NCBI RefSeq assembly: GCF_000346465.2
Contig: NC_034009.1
Coordinates: 38,370,844-38,434,843, forward strand
Source: Prunus persica
Lineage: Eukaryota; Streptophyta; Magnoliopsida; Rosales; Rosaceae
DNA: 64,000 nucleotides
Direction of reading: 5' to 3'
Each line of letters opens with the position of its first letter. The first letter of the stretch is position 1. The notes under the pieces were generated by a model, which saw only the letters and a list, made by a program, of their open reading frames with translations, was not told the DNA's origin and made no database searches. Positions 9,925-22,230 of the stretch are shown one piece after another. A program made the position numbers and the translations under genes.

Positions 9925-12900
9925 CAGTGGCGGATCCACGTTGGGACAAGAGGGGTCGGACGACCCCTTGGAAGGCTGGAAATTTGGCAAGAGAGTCCAT
10001 GAAAGCCCCCTTGCACAGCTGCTGGAAGCCCCCTTATATGCACACAATGTGCTCGACGAAATGCCCCAACGAAATGTCCTGCGCAGCTGCGCCGCGCCTT
10101 GCGCGTAATTTTTTTTTAAAACCAGCCTTGCCAAACGACGTCGTTTGGTCAAGGCTCAGTCAAATTTTTTTTTAATTGACCTGGCCTCAAAACGACGTCG
10201 TTTTGGGCCAGGTTTTAAAAAAAAAAAAAAAAAAAAAAAACAGAACAGCACACACGCACAGCAGCTCTGCACAGATTCATTTTCTCCAAACCTTTCATTC
10301 CCAATTCCACAGCCCCTCTTCCCATCCTCTCAAACCCTAACCTCCCAACCTTGGACAACCTCCATCAACTCTTCACCGGTGGCCCAGTGCCGATCACCAC
10401 CTCCTTCTACCGCCGTCCGCCGTCCATTTTTTAAACTACAAGTAAGTAAGCATGGAAAATCTGATATTAATAATTATAGTGATAATATATATTGTTGATA
10501 TTGATATTTTTTTTTATGTAATGAAATTTATGGATATGGATCATATTGATTGATTGAGTTTATGCTTGAAATTTATGGATATGAATCATATTGATATTTT
10601 TTTTTATGTAATTAAATTTATGGATATGAATCATAGTGATAATCATATTAATGTAGATTGATTGAGTTTATGCTTGATTGATAATATGAATTGATTAGGT
10701 ATATTAAATATTGATTGCTATTTGATATGATAATTTGGTATATTGAATATTGATTGATATGAGTTTAGGGAGTATATTGAATATTGAGAGTGGGTTATTG
10801 AAATTTTCATATTCATATGATAATTTGGATAAAAATTAATGATTGATTGAATTAATTGATTTGTAGATTTATGGAACGATTCTTTAAAAGAAAATTATCT
10901 ACGGATAGTTCTTCTCTGTCTAATCCAGGTAGTTCAAATGCAAGACCAATTGAAGTAGATGAGATCTTAGCTAATCTTCAAGCAGACCCTGGACTAAGAA
11001 CTTGAATGGCGGATTATAGTCCTAATATTAGGGATGAGATCCGAAGAGCATATCTACAAAAGGGACCTTGTCAATCTAGAAGTTATAAATTCCCACAAAC
11101 TAATTAATCAGGAATTAATAGACGCTTCATTGCTCATTGGTTTGATGATCATGATTGGTTGGAATATAGTATTGCTAAAGATGCTGCGTTTTGTCTTCAT
11201 TGTTATCTCTTCAAATCTAATTTTGATCAAGTGGGTGGTGATGCATTCACTGGGGTAGGCTTCAATAATTGGAAGAAGGCGAAAGAAAGATTTAACCTTC
11301 ATATTGGACCGGTTGGTAGTGTTCACAACCAAGCTAGAGAAGTTGCTTACAATTTGATGCATCAAACTACACACATTGAAACAATTGTGATCAAGCAAAC
11401 AAGCCAAGCTCGCACGGCTTATCGCACTTGCTTGAATGCATCACTTAAGTGCACTAGGTATTTGTTGCGGCAAGGGCTTTCTTTTTGTGGTCATGATGAA
11501 AGTGCACAATCAAGTAATAAAGGGAATTATTTAGAGCTCTTGCAATTTCTTGCGGATCATGATGAAAAAGTTAAGGCCGTTGTGTTGGAAAATGCTCCGG
11601 AAAATTTAAAGTTAATAGCTCCTTCAATTCAAAAAGATCTTGTCAGTTCTTGTGCCAAAGAAACCATTGATCTTATCTTGAGTGATGTAAAAGATAGATA
11701 TTTTTCAATAATGGTGGATGAAGCACGTGATGTTTCAATAAAGGAGCAAATGGCGATGGTGTTGCGTTATGTGAATGACAAAGGACAAATAATTGAAAGG
11801 TTTGTGGGGGTTCAACATGTAACCGACACTACTTCAAGTGCACTAAATGAAGCAATTGATAAATTCTTTTCTTCCGCGAATTTGAGCTTTTCCAAGCTAC
11901 GAGGACATGGTTATGATGGAGCTAGCAATATGAGAGGTGAGTTCAATGGCCTTAAGACAAAGATTTTGAGAGAACAACCTTGTGCATTTTATGTTCATTG
12001 CTTTGCTCATCAACTTCAACTAGCTCTTGTTGCGGTAGCAAAGAAAAACATTGATGTCAACTCTTTTTTCACAACGGCTAATAGTTTGGTTAATGTGGTT
12101 GGAGCATCTTGTAAGCTTCGCGATGCACTTAGAGCACAATACCAAGAAGAGCTTGTGAGAGCTTTTGAAGATGATTGTCTTATAACGGGGCGGGGCTTAA
12201 ATCAAGAAAGGACTCTCAAACGTGCCGGCGATACACGATGGAACTCACATTATGGTACGTTGATTAGTATCATTTCTATGTTCCCATCTGTGGTGAATGT
12301 GCTTCAAATGATTGTTGATGATAATCCTAATGATAGTTCGGGTGAATCCTATAAGTTATGGAGAGAAATACAATCTTTTGAGTTTGTGTTTCACTTATTT
12401 GTAATGAAAGCTATATTGGGAATAACAAACACTTTGTCTCTAGCATTGCAAAAGAAAGATCAAGACATTGTGAATGCAAAGTGAAAACATGCAAGGAAAA
12501 CCTGCAGTTGATGAGGGATAATGAGTTTGAAGAATTGGTTGAGCAAGCATTCTCGTTTTGTTACAAACATGATATTATAGTTCCTACCATGGATGAGGAA
12601 TATGTAATTCCAGGGAGATCACGGCATAATGCTCCAATGAAGACAAATTCTCATCGTTATCGTGTGGAGATCTTTATTCATGTAATTGATGGGCAACTTG
12701 CGGAATTAAATGATCGCTTCAACGAGGTAAGTACTGAGTTACTTACTTGTTTGTCATGCTTGAGTCCAAAAAATAACTTTGTGGCTTTTGACAAACGAAA
12801 GCTAGTTCGTCTTGCTCAATTTTATCCTTATGATTTTTCGGATAGAGACTTATTGATGCTTGAAGATCAACTTGGTGTTTATGTTCATCATATGCGTTCG

Positions 12901-13352
12901 AGTAGTGATTTTTCTCAATTGGAAGGGATTAGTAGTCTTGCGGAAAAAATGGTGGAGAAAGGAATGCATGAAATATTTCCTTTTGTGTATTTGCTTCTTA
13001 CATTGGCTTTAGTTTTACCGGTTGCAACTGCATCAGTGGATAGGGCATTTTCCGCTATGAATATTATTAAAAATCCACTTCGCAACAGAATGGGAGATCA
13101 ATGGTTGAATGATAGCTTGATTGTTTACATTGAGAGAGATATTTTTGCTTGTATTGATAACGAAATTATAATGCAACGTTTTCAGAATATGAAAACTCGT
13201 CGTGGACAATTGTAACTTGTATTATTGGTTTTGTTATGAATTATGAATGGAAGTACTATCTTTCTATCTTTTTAGCATTATTTTCTTTGTAGAAAAATTT
13301 CAGAACTTTTACACTAAGCCCCCTTGGCTACATAATCCTGGATCCGCCATTG
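9925..13352 (+). mobile_element. hAT transposon, nearly complete (3.43 kb)
   Basis: The ends are imperfect terminal inverted repeats: CAGTGGCGGATCCACG at 9925 and, read from the other side, CAATGGCGGATCCAGG at 13352. They are flanked by an 8-bp target duplication with one mismatch, cgtatact (9917-9924) and catatact (13353-13360), as expected for hAT. Inside is a single transposase gene, now broken. The 5-prime part has long T and A runs and CpG-rich coding-like sequence (9950-10400) that is probably untranslated leader. Confidence 0.9.
10871..13215 (+). pseudogene. hAT transposase (TTF-type zinc finger, DUF4371, dimerisation domain), broken
   Basis: It starts MERFFKRK at 10871 and shows, in order, a TTF-type zinc-finger region (AFCLHCYLFK around 11185), a DUF4371-like core (GHGYDGASNMRGEF, YVHCFAHQLQLALV) and a C-terminal hAT dimerisation domain (ATASVDRAFSAMN, then IKNPLRNRMGDQWLNDSL). 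The frame is interrupted by TGA at 11003 (an Arg codon in relatives, judging from the second hAT copy), TAA at 11105, and a shift to another frame at about 12480. It is otherwise continuous at about 780 codons, so it is young but inactive as read. A second, shorter relative lies at 44093-45361. Confidence 0.88.
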
Positions 13353-13360
13353 CATATACT

Positions 13361-14399
13361 CACCTTCAATTTTGATAGTTTATATTTTGCTACATGCCTA
13401 CTCTAATTATCAGAAGAAAACTATACAAAAAATAATGTCATTTTCAAAAATCAAGAGACAAAAGAAAAATCTTTTCGTTTCTATATAAGAAGCCAAATTT
13501 AATAATAAAATAATTTCTAAATGTGCATCTCAACAGTTTGTTTTTTTTCTTGAAAAATGCTAGGCTTACCACATTTTTCATACCACATTGTGAATGTGAT
13601 AAGCTTAGCATTACTCTTTTTTCTTTCATCGCCTGTCACAGTGGCATTCGCAATTGCTCTTATGCGATAGTGTGCTTTTTATTCATCAATAAAATTTATT
13701 TGAAGACTTGATAATGATTAAGTTGAATTTCTCCAGGAATTCCTCCTATGCAAGTGTGGGCCCATGTCGTGGCATTCGCAATTGCTCTGACGTGGAACTT
13801 ATTTGAAGCCTACGTGTTGTATTGGTGGTTAAACCTCTGGATTTGAAAATATACCAAATTTGCCGTGCTAACAAAATTTATCCTTTCTTTTCTTTTATTA
13901 TTTTTTTCATTTGGCTCCTTTTGTTTCTCAGCAAAGAAGAACAAATGATCATTTCAACTGTTATAGTCAATCAAATTCTTTGATCTCATTGTTGTTAGGA
14001 AACAAATATTTAATACAACACATAATTTTTTATGAATATAACTAAATTTCAAGGCTGATAAACCTCGAGAAGTTGAAGACCCACACGTGCAACCGATCTA
14101 CCTACAGCAACGATGAGATGAGAGAACAATAACTCCTGCACTACAATTATCGTGGGTTCGATAATTCATGAAGCCAGTAGCAAAAGAAAACTTGAAGTAT
14201 ATCTTGTAACCCAAACCCAAACATATGATTCTGTATTCAGAAGGAATAAAACCATGAAACAAAAAAAATAACTAACTAACTAACTAACTAACTAAAGCCC
14301 GATTAAGCATCCAAACAGATGATATATCACTTTAGTGGTGTAATGAAAACATAGAATAAACAATTATTTAATGTAATCGGTTTTGTTGAAAGCAGCTCA
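13361..14399. other. Intergenic with one small inverted repeat
   Basis: An imperfect palindrome at about 13557-13611 ('tgctaggcttaccacattt' against 'aatgtgataagcttagca') looks like the core of a small MITE. A phrase 'tggcattcgcaattgctct' is repeated at about 13642 and 13772. No gene is seen. Confidence 0.45.
14271..14294. repeat. (ACTA)n microsatellite
   Basis: Six tandem copies of actaa/acta units at 14271-14294. Confidence 0.85.
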
Positions 14400-16252
14400 C
14401 CAATTCCTCTGCAAGCCTCCTGCACTTTGGGAAGTTGAACCCCCCTTGAAAACCTACAATGTTAACAATTCACATTAAGGAACGAAAGTAAAAGAAAATA
14501 GCCATTTGAACGAAATTTGAAACAGACGCAATAACTAATTGCATATGTCTTTATTTAAAACCAATCTCAATAGATCATAGTCTAATTGCATACGTCTGCT
14601 TGTACATCAAAGCCTCCAGCTGCTGTCTTCTTTGTCACCAATTTAACTATTAAATAAACAAATATCAGCATAAAAACAAGCAAACCTCTAAAAAGAGAAG
14701 AAACACAGCCACGGCCAGTAAGTCCTTTAGTAGTTTTCCTCTCCTTGAACTCCCTTCATCTCTATCATCCTCATTTTGCTTTCCTCTACCAAAGGAATCC
14801 CAGGAGGGAAAAAAAAAATAGAAGGAAAAAAATCATAGCATCTGTATACATGCGGTCCTCCTCGTCTTAGAACCCTTTCACCCCATTCACCTTCCTGACT
14901 TGGGTTGGGTTTCATATCACAATCATGGCCAAAAGAGATGTTCTCACCTACCAACTGCTCCACATAACCAAGTGAGCAGGGGTTTATATATATATATATA
15001 ATAATAGTAGAAATATAGCAATAGTAATCATTGTCATCAGTTTAACACAATCTATAAGTTATGGCAAGTTTAAATTATATATGAAGAGACAACAATACAC
15101 AAAAAGAAGATTGCATTTCCTGAATGCAGTAATGTATATGGATTAAACTATTTTTCATTCTTACAAAAATGCAATCATTGCAGCAAACATAAACAGATTG
15201 CTTCTTTATATAACCTGAGAAGAGAACCAAACAACGCACAGTAAAGAAATATAACATAATAACAAATACACAAAATTCGTGATGAAAGAATAACAAAACC
15301 CACCATTTCATAAAATGAACGACCAAAGAAACAAATATGACACTTGTTGCAACATCTCTCTGTTTTCTCTTCAAAGTATTCTCTGCAAAAGAGTGACGAA
15401 AAAAAAAACTCCACCATGTCATTCGAATACGTAGAACAAAACCAAATACATTTTATCAAACACCTACCCTGCGAGTTAATCATGCAAGTAAACACCTACC
15501 CTATTCTTAGAGAGTCAGCAACTGTTCTTGAATAATCGAGAATCCAAATATAAGTTGAATAACCAAACTTTCATTCATATCTTAAATTTCATACCTACCA
15601 TTTCATATAGCAAATAAAAATCAATCCGATAAATGGTGAGCATGCAGCAAAAGGAGTAAGTTTCTCAAAAATCTCTTACCCACTGTAATTTACCGTTTGA
15701 TTTGGACATGGGTCTGATATGAACACAAAAGCCATGAGAACCGTTCAACATACACGATAGAGAAATATGGAAAATCATCAACAAACACCTTTTCCTCTAA
15801 AACCTTCTCTGAACGTGAAAGATCACAAAACCCAATCAAAGAAAGAATATAATACAAATAAGAAAGAAAGATCTGTTAGGCTTACCACCTTCTAAACTTT
15901 TAGTTGAAATCATAGGTGTTTAATTCTTCGAGATTCTGTGTGTTCCTGGAGATGCTGGGAAGGAACCCAATTAAATGAGAAATTTTCTGAGGAAACCAAA
16001 ACAACAGTAAAAAGGGGAAAAAATAAGGCATCAAATTAAGCGAGGAAAACCTGGGAAATTGGTGAAGCTGGCAAGGAGCGTTGTGGTTGTTCCCAGCCGT
16101 GGTTCTCTATGTTTCTGCTCCTCTTTCTGTTTTTCACACTGTAAGAAGAAAGGCCTATGATAATTGGGTGTGAAGGAAGTAGGGGGCAAACTGAAAGGAA
16201 CTGCTACTGAACTGTTCCTAAAACACGATGAAGAAACTGATAAGAAGAGCAA
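14400..16252 (-). other. Possible unidentified minus-strand gene, exons not resolved
   Basis: The minus strand has several gene-like pieces. A frame from 16252 starts MLFLSVSSSCFRN, is rich in Ser, Thr and Arg with few acids like a plastid transit peptide, and runs to a possible donor (CCAG|GTTTTC) at about 16052. Other pieces are a possible donor near 15685 (CAGTGG|GTAAGA), a stretch reading TKKTAAGGFDVQAD at about 14596-14638, and FQGGFNFPKCRRLAEELV ending in a stop near 14375. I could not join these into one frame and recognise no family. It may be a non-coding or transposed gene copy. Confidence 0.25.
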
Positions 16253-16259
16253 CTGATTG

Positions 16260-16437
16260 GAGGGTCTGTACCTTTTTTTATTTTATTTTTAATTTTTTTA
16301 AAAGTTATGCGTAATTGTTCTTTTACAATTATACCCTGATTTAATTAAAATGGTGTGGTTTTAATTTTTTGTTTAATAAAGGGCATATTTGGAGTTTTAG
16401 AATGTTTCACCGTTCTCCACCTTTTGCTTTATATATA
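16260..16437 (-). mobile_element. 5-prime part of a third Helitron-like unit
   Basis: On the minus strand, immediately after the CTAG end of the next unit, comes 'tatatataaagcaaaagg' and then 'agaacggtgaaacatt', a diverged copy of the start of the two units to its right. It fades out before about 16260, so only the leading part of a unit is recognisable. Confidence 0.45.
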
Positions 16438-16723
16438 CTAGCCTCTCTACACGCGCTTCCGCGCATGCGAGAGGTTTTTTTTTAAAAAAATTTAAATTTA
16501 TTTTAGAATTAAAAAAGATAATGAATATTTGTGTTCCATAAAAATAGGATCCATTATCTGAATTTTCTTTTTTTTTTTAATTTTTTAATACGAAAAATTA
16601 TGAATTTACCATATTATCCTCATTTAATTAATAATTTCAATTCTTAATGTTGCATTAACCAAGGGCATTTTCTGGTATTTTAAATGTTTCACCATTCTCT
16701 GCCTTTTGCTTTATATATATAGA
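16438..16723 (-). mobile_element. Non-autonomous Helitron, unit A (286 bp)
   Basis: Read on the minus strand it begins TCTATATATATAAAGC at 16723 and ends with a GC-rich hairpin (gcatgcgcggaagcgcgtgt), a short spacer and CTAG at 16438, followed by T. These are the known hallmarks of Helitrons: 5-prime TC, a hairpin about 10 nt before the end, 3-prime CTRR, and insertion between A and T. No Rep/helicase is encoded, so it would depend on an element elsewhere. Confidence 0.7.
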
Positions 16724-17011
16724 CTAGCTTCTTTGCACGCGCTTCCGCGCATGCGAGAGGTTTTTTTAAAAAAAAAATTAAAATTTATTTTAGAATTAAA
16801 AAAGATAATGGATATTTGTGTTCCATAAAAATAGGATCCATTATCTGAATTTTCTTTTAATTCTAATTTTTTTAATACGAAAAATTGTGAATTTACCATA
16901 TTATCCTCATTTAATTAATAATTTCAATTCTTAATGTTTGCATTAACCAAGGGCATTTTCTAGTATTGTGAATGTTTTACCATTCTCTGCCTTTTGCTTT
17001 ATATATATAGA
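16724..17011 (-). mobile_element. Non-autonomous Helitron, unit B (288 bp)
   Basis: A near-identical copy of unit A in the same orientation. It begins TC at 17011 (preceded by A on the minus strand) and ends CTAG at 16724, and its CTAG directly abuts the TC of unit A. The 3-prime hairpin is present ('cgcatgcgcggaagcgcgtg'). Confidence 0.72.
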
Positions 17012-17057
17012 TATAATAGATAAACAAAGCCCTAAATTTAATTTTACCCATTTAGCT

Positions 17058-19760
17058 TTTTAATTTTCAAAAAATATTCAAAACAGACTAATATGAATTT
17101 GTATTTAAATAATCAGTAGATAATGGCTGTTTTTTTAGTAGTGATTAAAGACTAGTAAACATGCCATTAGATCATTGATCAAGTTCATTTTCACTGGAAC
17201 TTTGTATGACAACATAAGTTTGATCAAGAATCTATACTTCACGTTCAAGTAATACTCAACATAACTAATGGAGATTTTATCAAAAATAGTTAAAAATTAC
17301 TTAAAATTGCATGCTTAACCACTTATTATATAATTCATGGGAATGAAAATTCATTATGTGGAGGATTACTCACCATTGGTGATCAACATGCACGTAGTCA
17401 GATTCAAGATTATTGAGCATATGGTTAACAAGAAAGACAAGATTAATTGAGAAATCAGTAGTCTTGTATACTCCCTGTTGATGTAAAGGCATGCCGAATA
17501 ATTTTAAAAATTACCATAAAAATAATTAATTGTGTATATTTAATATGTACTATATAATACTAGAGATACTAATTTATTATATCAATTTTTGGATACCAAA
17601 TAATGTACCAATGTAAAATAGAAATCGAACTGGAATGCAAAGAGGCAAACATACAGACTTTGTTAACTATGCTAACCGCTTAATCACATCTTCAATTTTT
17701 CTAGAGAATAATCATATTTGGGTTTTTGGTAAACAATTGACTAGAAAATGCACAAAGGTGGTCAATAAACTTGTTTAGGGCTTGATGGGATGAGCCACCT
17801 TCTTGAACCGCACGCCAAGCAACTCTTCCCAAGGCTTGTGCTCTCTCCCTTGCATCCCTTCCCTTCTCTCCTTCCATTAACTCTCTCACACCTTCACAAA
17901 TTGCCTGCCTTGATACCTCAATCCTTGAACCCAAATCATCATGGGATTTTCTAATCCCAAGTCCAGCCCCAAGCCCTTCAGCAACAAGCTTAGCATTCAA
18001 AGACTGTTCGGCAATCATAGGCCAAGCCAAAATGGGCACACCTGCAGATATACTTTCAATCACCGAGTTCCACCCGCAATGACTAAAAAACCCCCCAACT
18101 GCTCGGTGTGATAATATTCGTCGTTGGTCCACCCATTCCCTTACTATCATTCCCTTACCTTCAAAGTATTCAATATCGACGTTAATTGCCGAGTATCTAA
18201 TAAAAATATCTACAAAATATTGGTACTAAGATAAATTATAAAAACAATTAGCTTACCTTTTAACCTCTCTTCTAGTCCATTGGGTGGAGACCAAGTGGTT
18301 GACCGCACCACCAATAGAAATGGAACCAAAGCCTCCTCCAAGCCCAAACCCACTTGATCAAGTTGAGCATCTGTCAAGTCTGCTTGTGTTCCAAATGAGA
18401 CGTAGAGCACAGAGCCCAGAGTGACTTGATCATTGAGAAATTGGATCAACTTGTTGGGTTGGTTCTGGCTGATGGGTTTGTTGATCCCTTCAATTTTGTC
18501 ATACAAGAAAAGAGGCCCCATGCACCAAGCCCTAGCTCCATTTTCATAGAAAGTTTCAAATGATGAAACGGTGCCGCTTTCAAGCTCCTCAAAGCTGTTC
18601 ACCACAACCCCCCAGCTGTTGCAGTCAGCTTGCCCCACATCAGACATGAACTGGAAAAACGGGTCGTTTTGATCAGTTGCTTGAATGAGCTGAGCTGGTA
18701 ATTCAGAGACACTCAGATCAAAGGGAAGCTTGAGGCCTGGCAAGTCTATTGGGTCCAAAACTGACTTTGCTTTTGTGTGTGGCATGTGCACACACACAGA
18801 TTTGCATATGGCCATTGACAAGACACACATGCCATGAAAAACCAATCTAGGCACCCCAAAAGCTTGGCATGAAGACAGAGTCCAGCCCAAGAAGAAATCT
18901 GAAATGACACAGATGGGAAGTGATTTGGACACGCTCATGCCTTGGAGGACTTGTTCAAAGGGTTTTTGGAGCTGTTTGGTGGCCATGAGGAAGGGGAAGA
19001 AGAACTCCATGGATGGAAGTTGGGAGGTGTTTTCTGTGCCTTGAGGCAAGCCATGAATGATGGGAAATGGGATCTCAACGAGTCCGATGTTGGGGTGGTT
19101 TTCTGTGTCTTGGCCAATTGATTTTGCGTTGGCTGGAGTTGTGATGATGGTGACTTTGATCTTGCGGTGGGAAAGAGCTTTGGAGAGGTCTAGTAATGGA
19201 AGAGTGTGGCCTTGAGACATGAAAGGGAAGATAACAACATGGGGAGCTTGTGGGGATGCCATTGTTTGATCTGTAATTCTCTGTATGTGTGGAGTTGCTT
19301 GTATATATAATGTCTCTGCTTATAATATGTATATATTTAAAAGTAAAAATTTATCATATTCATTGATCATATTATATATAACACATTTGTAAGATCATAA
19401 ATAGAAATTTCTCAATCCAGATCCTCTGTCTGAAAAGTTGGAAGCAATTCACATGTACATTGTCGGATCGAATGCCCTCGATCGATGGAATGGACAAGAC
19501 AAAAGGGGCAGATTTCCAAGTCAACATAAAATAGTAAACGAATAACTACAACAGTAATTAATGCTTTGGTGAAGGGGAAATAAATACTATTCTACAATTG
19601 CTGCATGAACCCGCGACTATAAAACTTGTGGGGGTACCCCAATCTAGACGTCCAAGGCATTGGTATGGGGTTTTTACGTAAGGGTCCACATCAATGACTC
19701 GTCTTTCTTTCTCAAATTCACGTAAGATATGATAACATAATCAGTAAAAAAAAATGTATA
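17058..19760 (-). repeat. UGT segmental duplication, unit 2
   Basis: Counterpart of 2405-5045. Downstream flank, gene, proximal promoter and distal upstream flank match in order, without the 350-bp upstream insert of unit 1. Unit 2 has additional downstream sequence (about 17270-17690) not obvious in unit 1. Confidence 0.72.
17701..19262 (-). CDS. UDP-glycosyltransferase, UGT90A-like (copy 2), two exons
   Basis: Exon 1 is 19262-18257 and exon 2 is 18158-17701. The 98-bp intron (18256-18159) has GTAAGC and AG ends, and joining gives 487 residues. The catalytic His19, Asp122 and complete 44-residue PSPG box ending in Gln are conserved with copy 1, so the same chemistry is expected. The proteins differ by scattered substitutions only (for example LIFKD to SIGQD at about 48-52). 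One difference stands out: the codon that is the TAG stop of copy 1 reads TTG here, so the frame continues for 11 more residues (LFTKNPNMIIL). The short intron corresponds to the copy 1 intron minus one internal stretch. Both copies appear functional by sequence. Confidence 0.92.
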
Positions 19761-21642
19761 TTACGTTTAATTTAAAATACTCACATTTGACATTGAGTAA
19801 AATCTTTTGATATATCTATATGTTATTTTCATAATTATGTGCCTACGCAAGTTGGAAATGTTATATTGTTGAATTGTCTGATATATGTTGTCTGGCTGTG
19901 TATTTAGATCACTAATCTAGTTTATTTTCACTAAAACTTCAAGTCTCAAAATTTGTCTAAAAACATAAGTTCAATCGAGAATATATATACTTCTCATTCA
20001 AGTAATACTCAACATAACTATGACTGAAATTTCACAATATAACAACATAAGATAACATTTTTTCGTACTTAACCATAGATAATTTCTTCTTCTAGAAACG
20101 CAAGCCGGCCCTTAAAATGCAAGTAGATCAAGTCAACTATTGCCTCCCTGTCTATTTTCACTGTATACACCAAGTCAACTATTGAATTATTATTATTTTG
20201 AACAAGCTATTATGTAGCTGCCTTCACCACGCTCTGTATTTTTGTAGTCCCAAAACAGTACGTACTGACTGAAACCACTGGCACCACGTCAAACCACTGA
20301 AAATTTATGGCCGTTGAGAGAGGTTTCACAAAATTTATTTTTGAGAGTGATTCTCTTTATATTATTTCAACTTTTTAGCTTATTCAAGTTAGTCGGGAAG
20401 TTTTATGTATGTTTATTATATTATTGTTAAAATAGCTCTCTTTATAGTTTTTGTATTGTTATTTACATTGATCTAATAAAATTCTACCCCTTTCTTATAA
20501 AAAATAATAATTCATGGGAATGCAAATTAATCAGTTAATTAATTATTTAATCTATTCACTGTGTGGTGGTGATCAACAAGCAGCATGTAGTCAGATTAAA
20601 AGATAATAATGAGCATATGGTTAAAAGAAAGACACGATTAATGGAGAAATTAGTATCCCTATATACTTTGTTGCTGTAGCTTGTATGGGGCATGCCAAAT
20701 AATTTAAGGAAAAAGAAAGACTATTAAAAAAAAATTACGGTTCTATTTATTGTGTACATAACACTAGACACACTAATTTATTATTAACTGACGTGTCAGT
20801 GCACAAAGAAAAAGCAAACTCAAACTCAAAATGACAAATACACTATATTTTAGCTAATTGGCATAATCCACGTCTTCTGTCTCGCTAATATTACCACATT
20901 ATAGACAAATACAAGAATCAATAGTTGATTTCAGTGTATTAACTGTTGAATTATATAATTTGACATGAATTAACAATTGAAAATTCATCCACGTATGCAT
21001 ACATGAAGGATGAAAAAAATTCCACTTTACTATTGTGTGATAGACTTCATGGTTATTTTATTAGAACCGTGCGCCGCCTAACTGCGTGCAACACCGCACG
21101 TTCAGTAAACGCCTATTCGCCTTTTATAGTTGACCAAAAAAAGATATATAATATGAAAATAATACAAATTATGTTGAAAATGGGTTAATATCTGATTTGA
21201 GAAACATATCCTTGTTTGAAAATTCTAAAATAAATAAAAAAACATAGGAGATAACCAACACTCTTGTCGTTCAGCTGAAGCTGAAACACTTGGACAAAAA
21301 ATGTCGTAACATGGTCACACGATGCCAAGAACAATTTGAGGAGGTCACGTGTGACTTGGTCGTATTTAATTTTATGCTTTTATTTTATTTTTTAATGAGC
21401 CCAAAATTTCAGAAATTCAAGCTTTCACATGAATATATATGCCTTCATATAGTCACTGTCTGCGGATATAGACACAAATTTACTACAATCATGCAAGCAA
21501 AACCTATCAATCAATTTCTCAATGAAAATTTTATATAAATATATATGAATCACTTTCATTTACTTTTAAGTTAAACTAAGGTCATTTGAAAAATAACCCC
21601 AAAGAGTTTGAGGTCAATTTACAACATGTCACCTCTCTAAAC
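19263..21642. other. Intergenic, upstream of UGT copy 2
   Basis: The first 500 bp belongs to the UGT duplication. From about 19770 onward the DNA is AT-rich with only short frames. Near 20100-20340 and 20770-21140 there are moderately GC-balanced stretches, but no recognisable protein or element. Confidence 0.5.
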
Positions 21643-21660
21643 CCACACTAGTAAAAAAAA

Positions 21661-21985
21661 CCCCTTGCGCGACCAAATTTTACGCGACGAAAAACTATTC
21701 GTCGCTCAAAGTCACTTTGCGCGACGAAAGTCAAAACTTCGTCGCTCAAAGTCTTGCGCGACCAAATTTTGCGCGACGAAAAATAATTCGTCGCGCAAAG
21801 TCACTTCGCGCGATAAACTTTTGCGCGACGACAATACATCGTCGCTCAAAGTCTTGCGCGACCAAATTTGCGCGATGAAAAAACATTCGTCGCGCAAAGT
21901 AACTTTGCGCGACAACAATACATCGTCGCTCAAAGTGACTTTGCGCGACGAAACAATAAACTTCGTCGCGCAAAGTCCTTATAAA
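21661..21985. repeat. Left subterminal array of the GCGCGACGAA motif
   Basis: About 18 copies of tttgcgcgacgaa or its reverse complement ttcgtcgcgcaaa occur in 320 bp, in both orientations and often back to back ('gcgcaaagtcactttgcgc'). In CACTA elements such short subterminal repeats are where a TnpA-type protein binds; that role is inferred by analogy. Confidence 0.85.
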
Positions 21986-22230
21986 AATAAAAAATATTTT
22001 TTTTTAAATCTTTGCATGACGTAATCCAAACATTTCGTCGCCTAAACTAATTTATTTTTGTTTTTTATTTTGTATGCATAACACTTAAGAAATTAAACAG
22101 TATATATATTTATTAAGTAGCTTTAAATTTATTATTTTAGATCGGATCGGATTTTTGTTAGAAAAATATATTATTGTTGTTCATATTGGGTTTTTGTTAG
22201 AAAATATATATTTTAAATTGATAATCGAGT

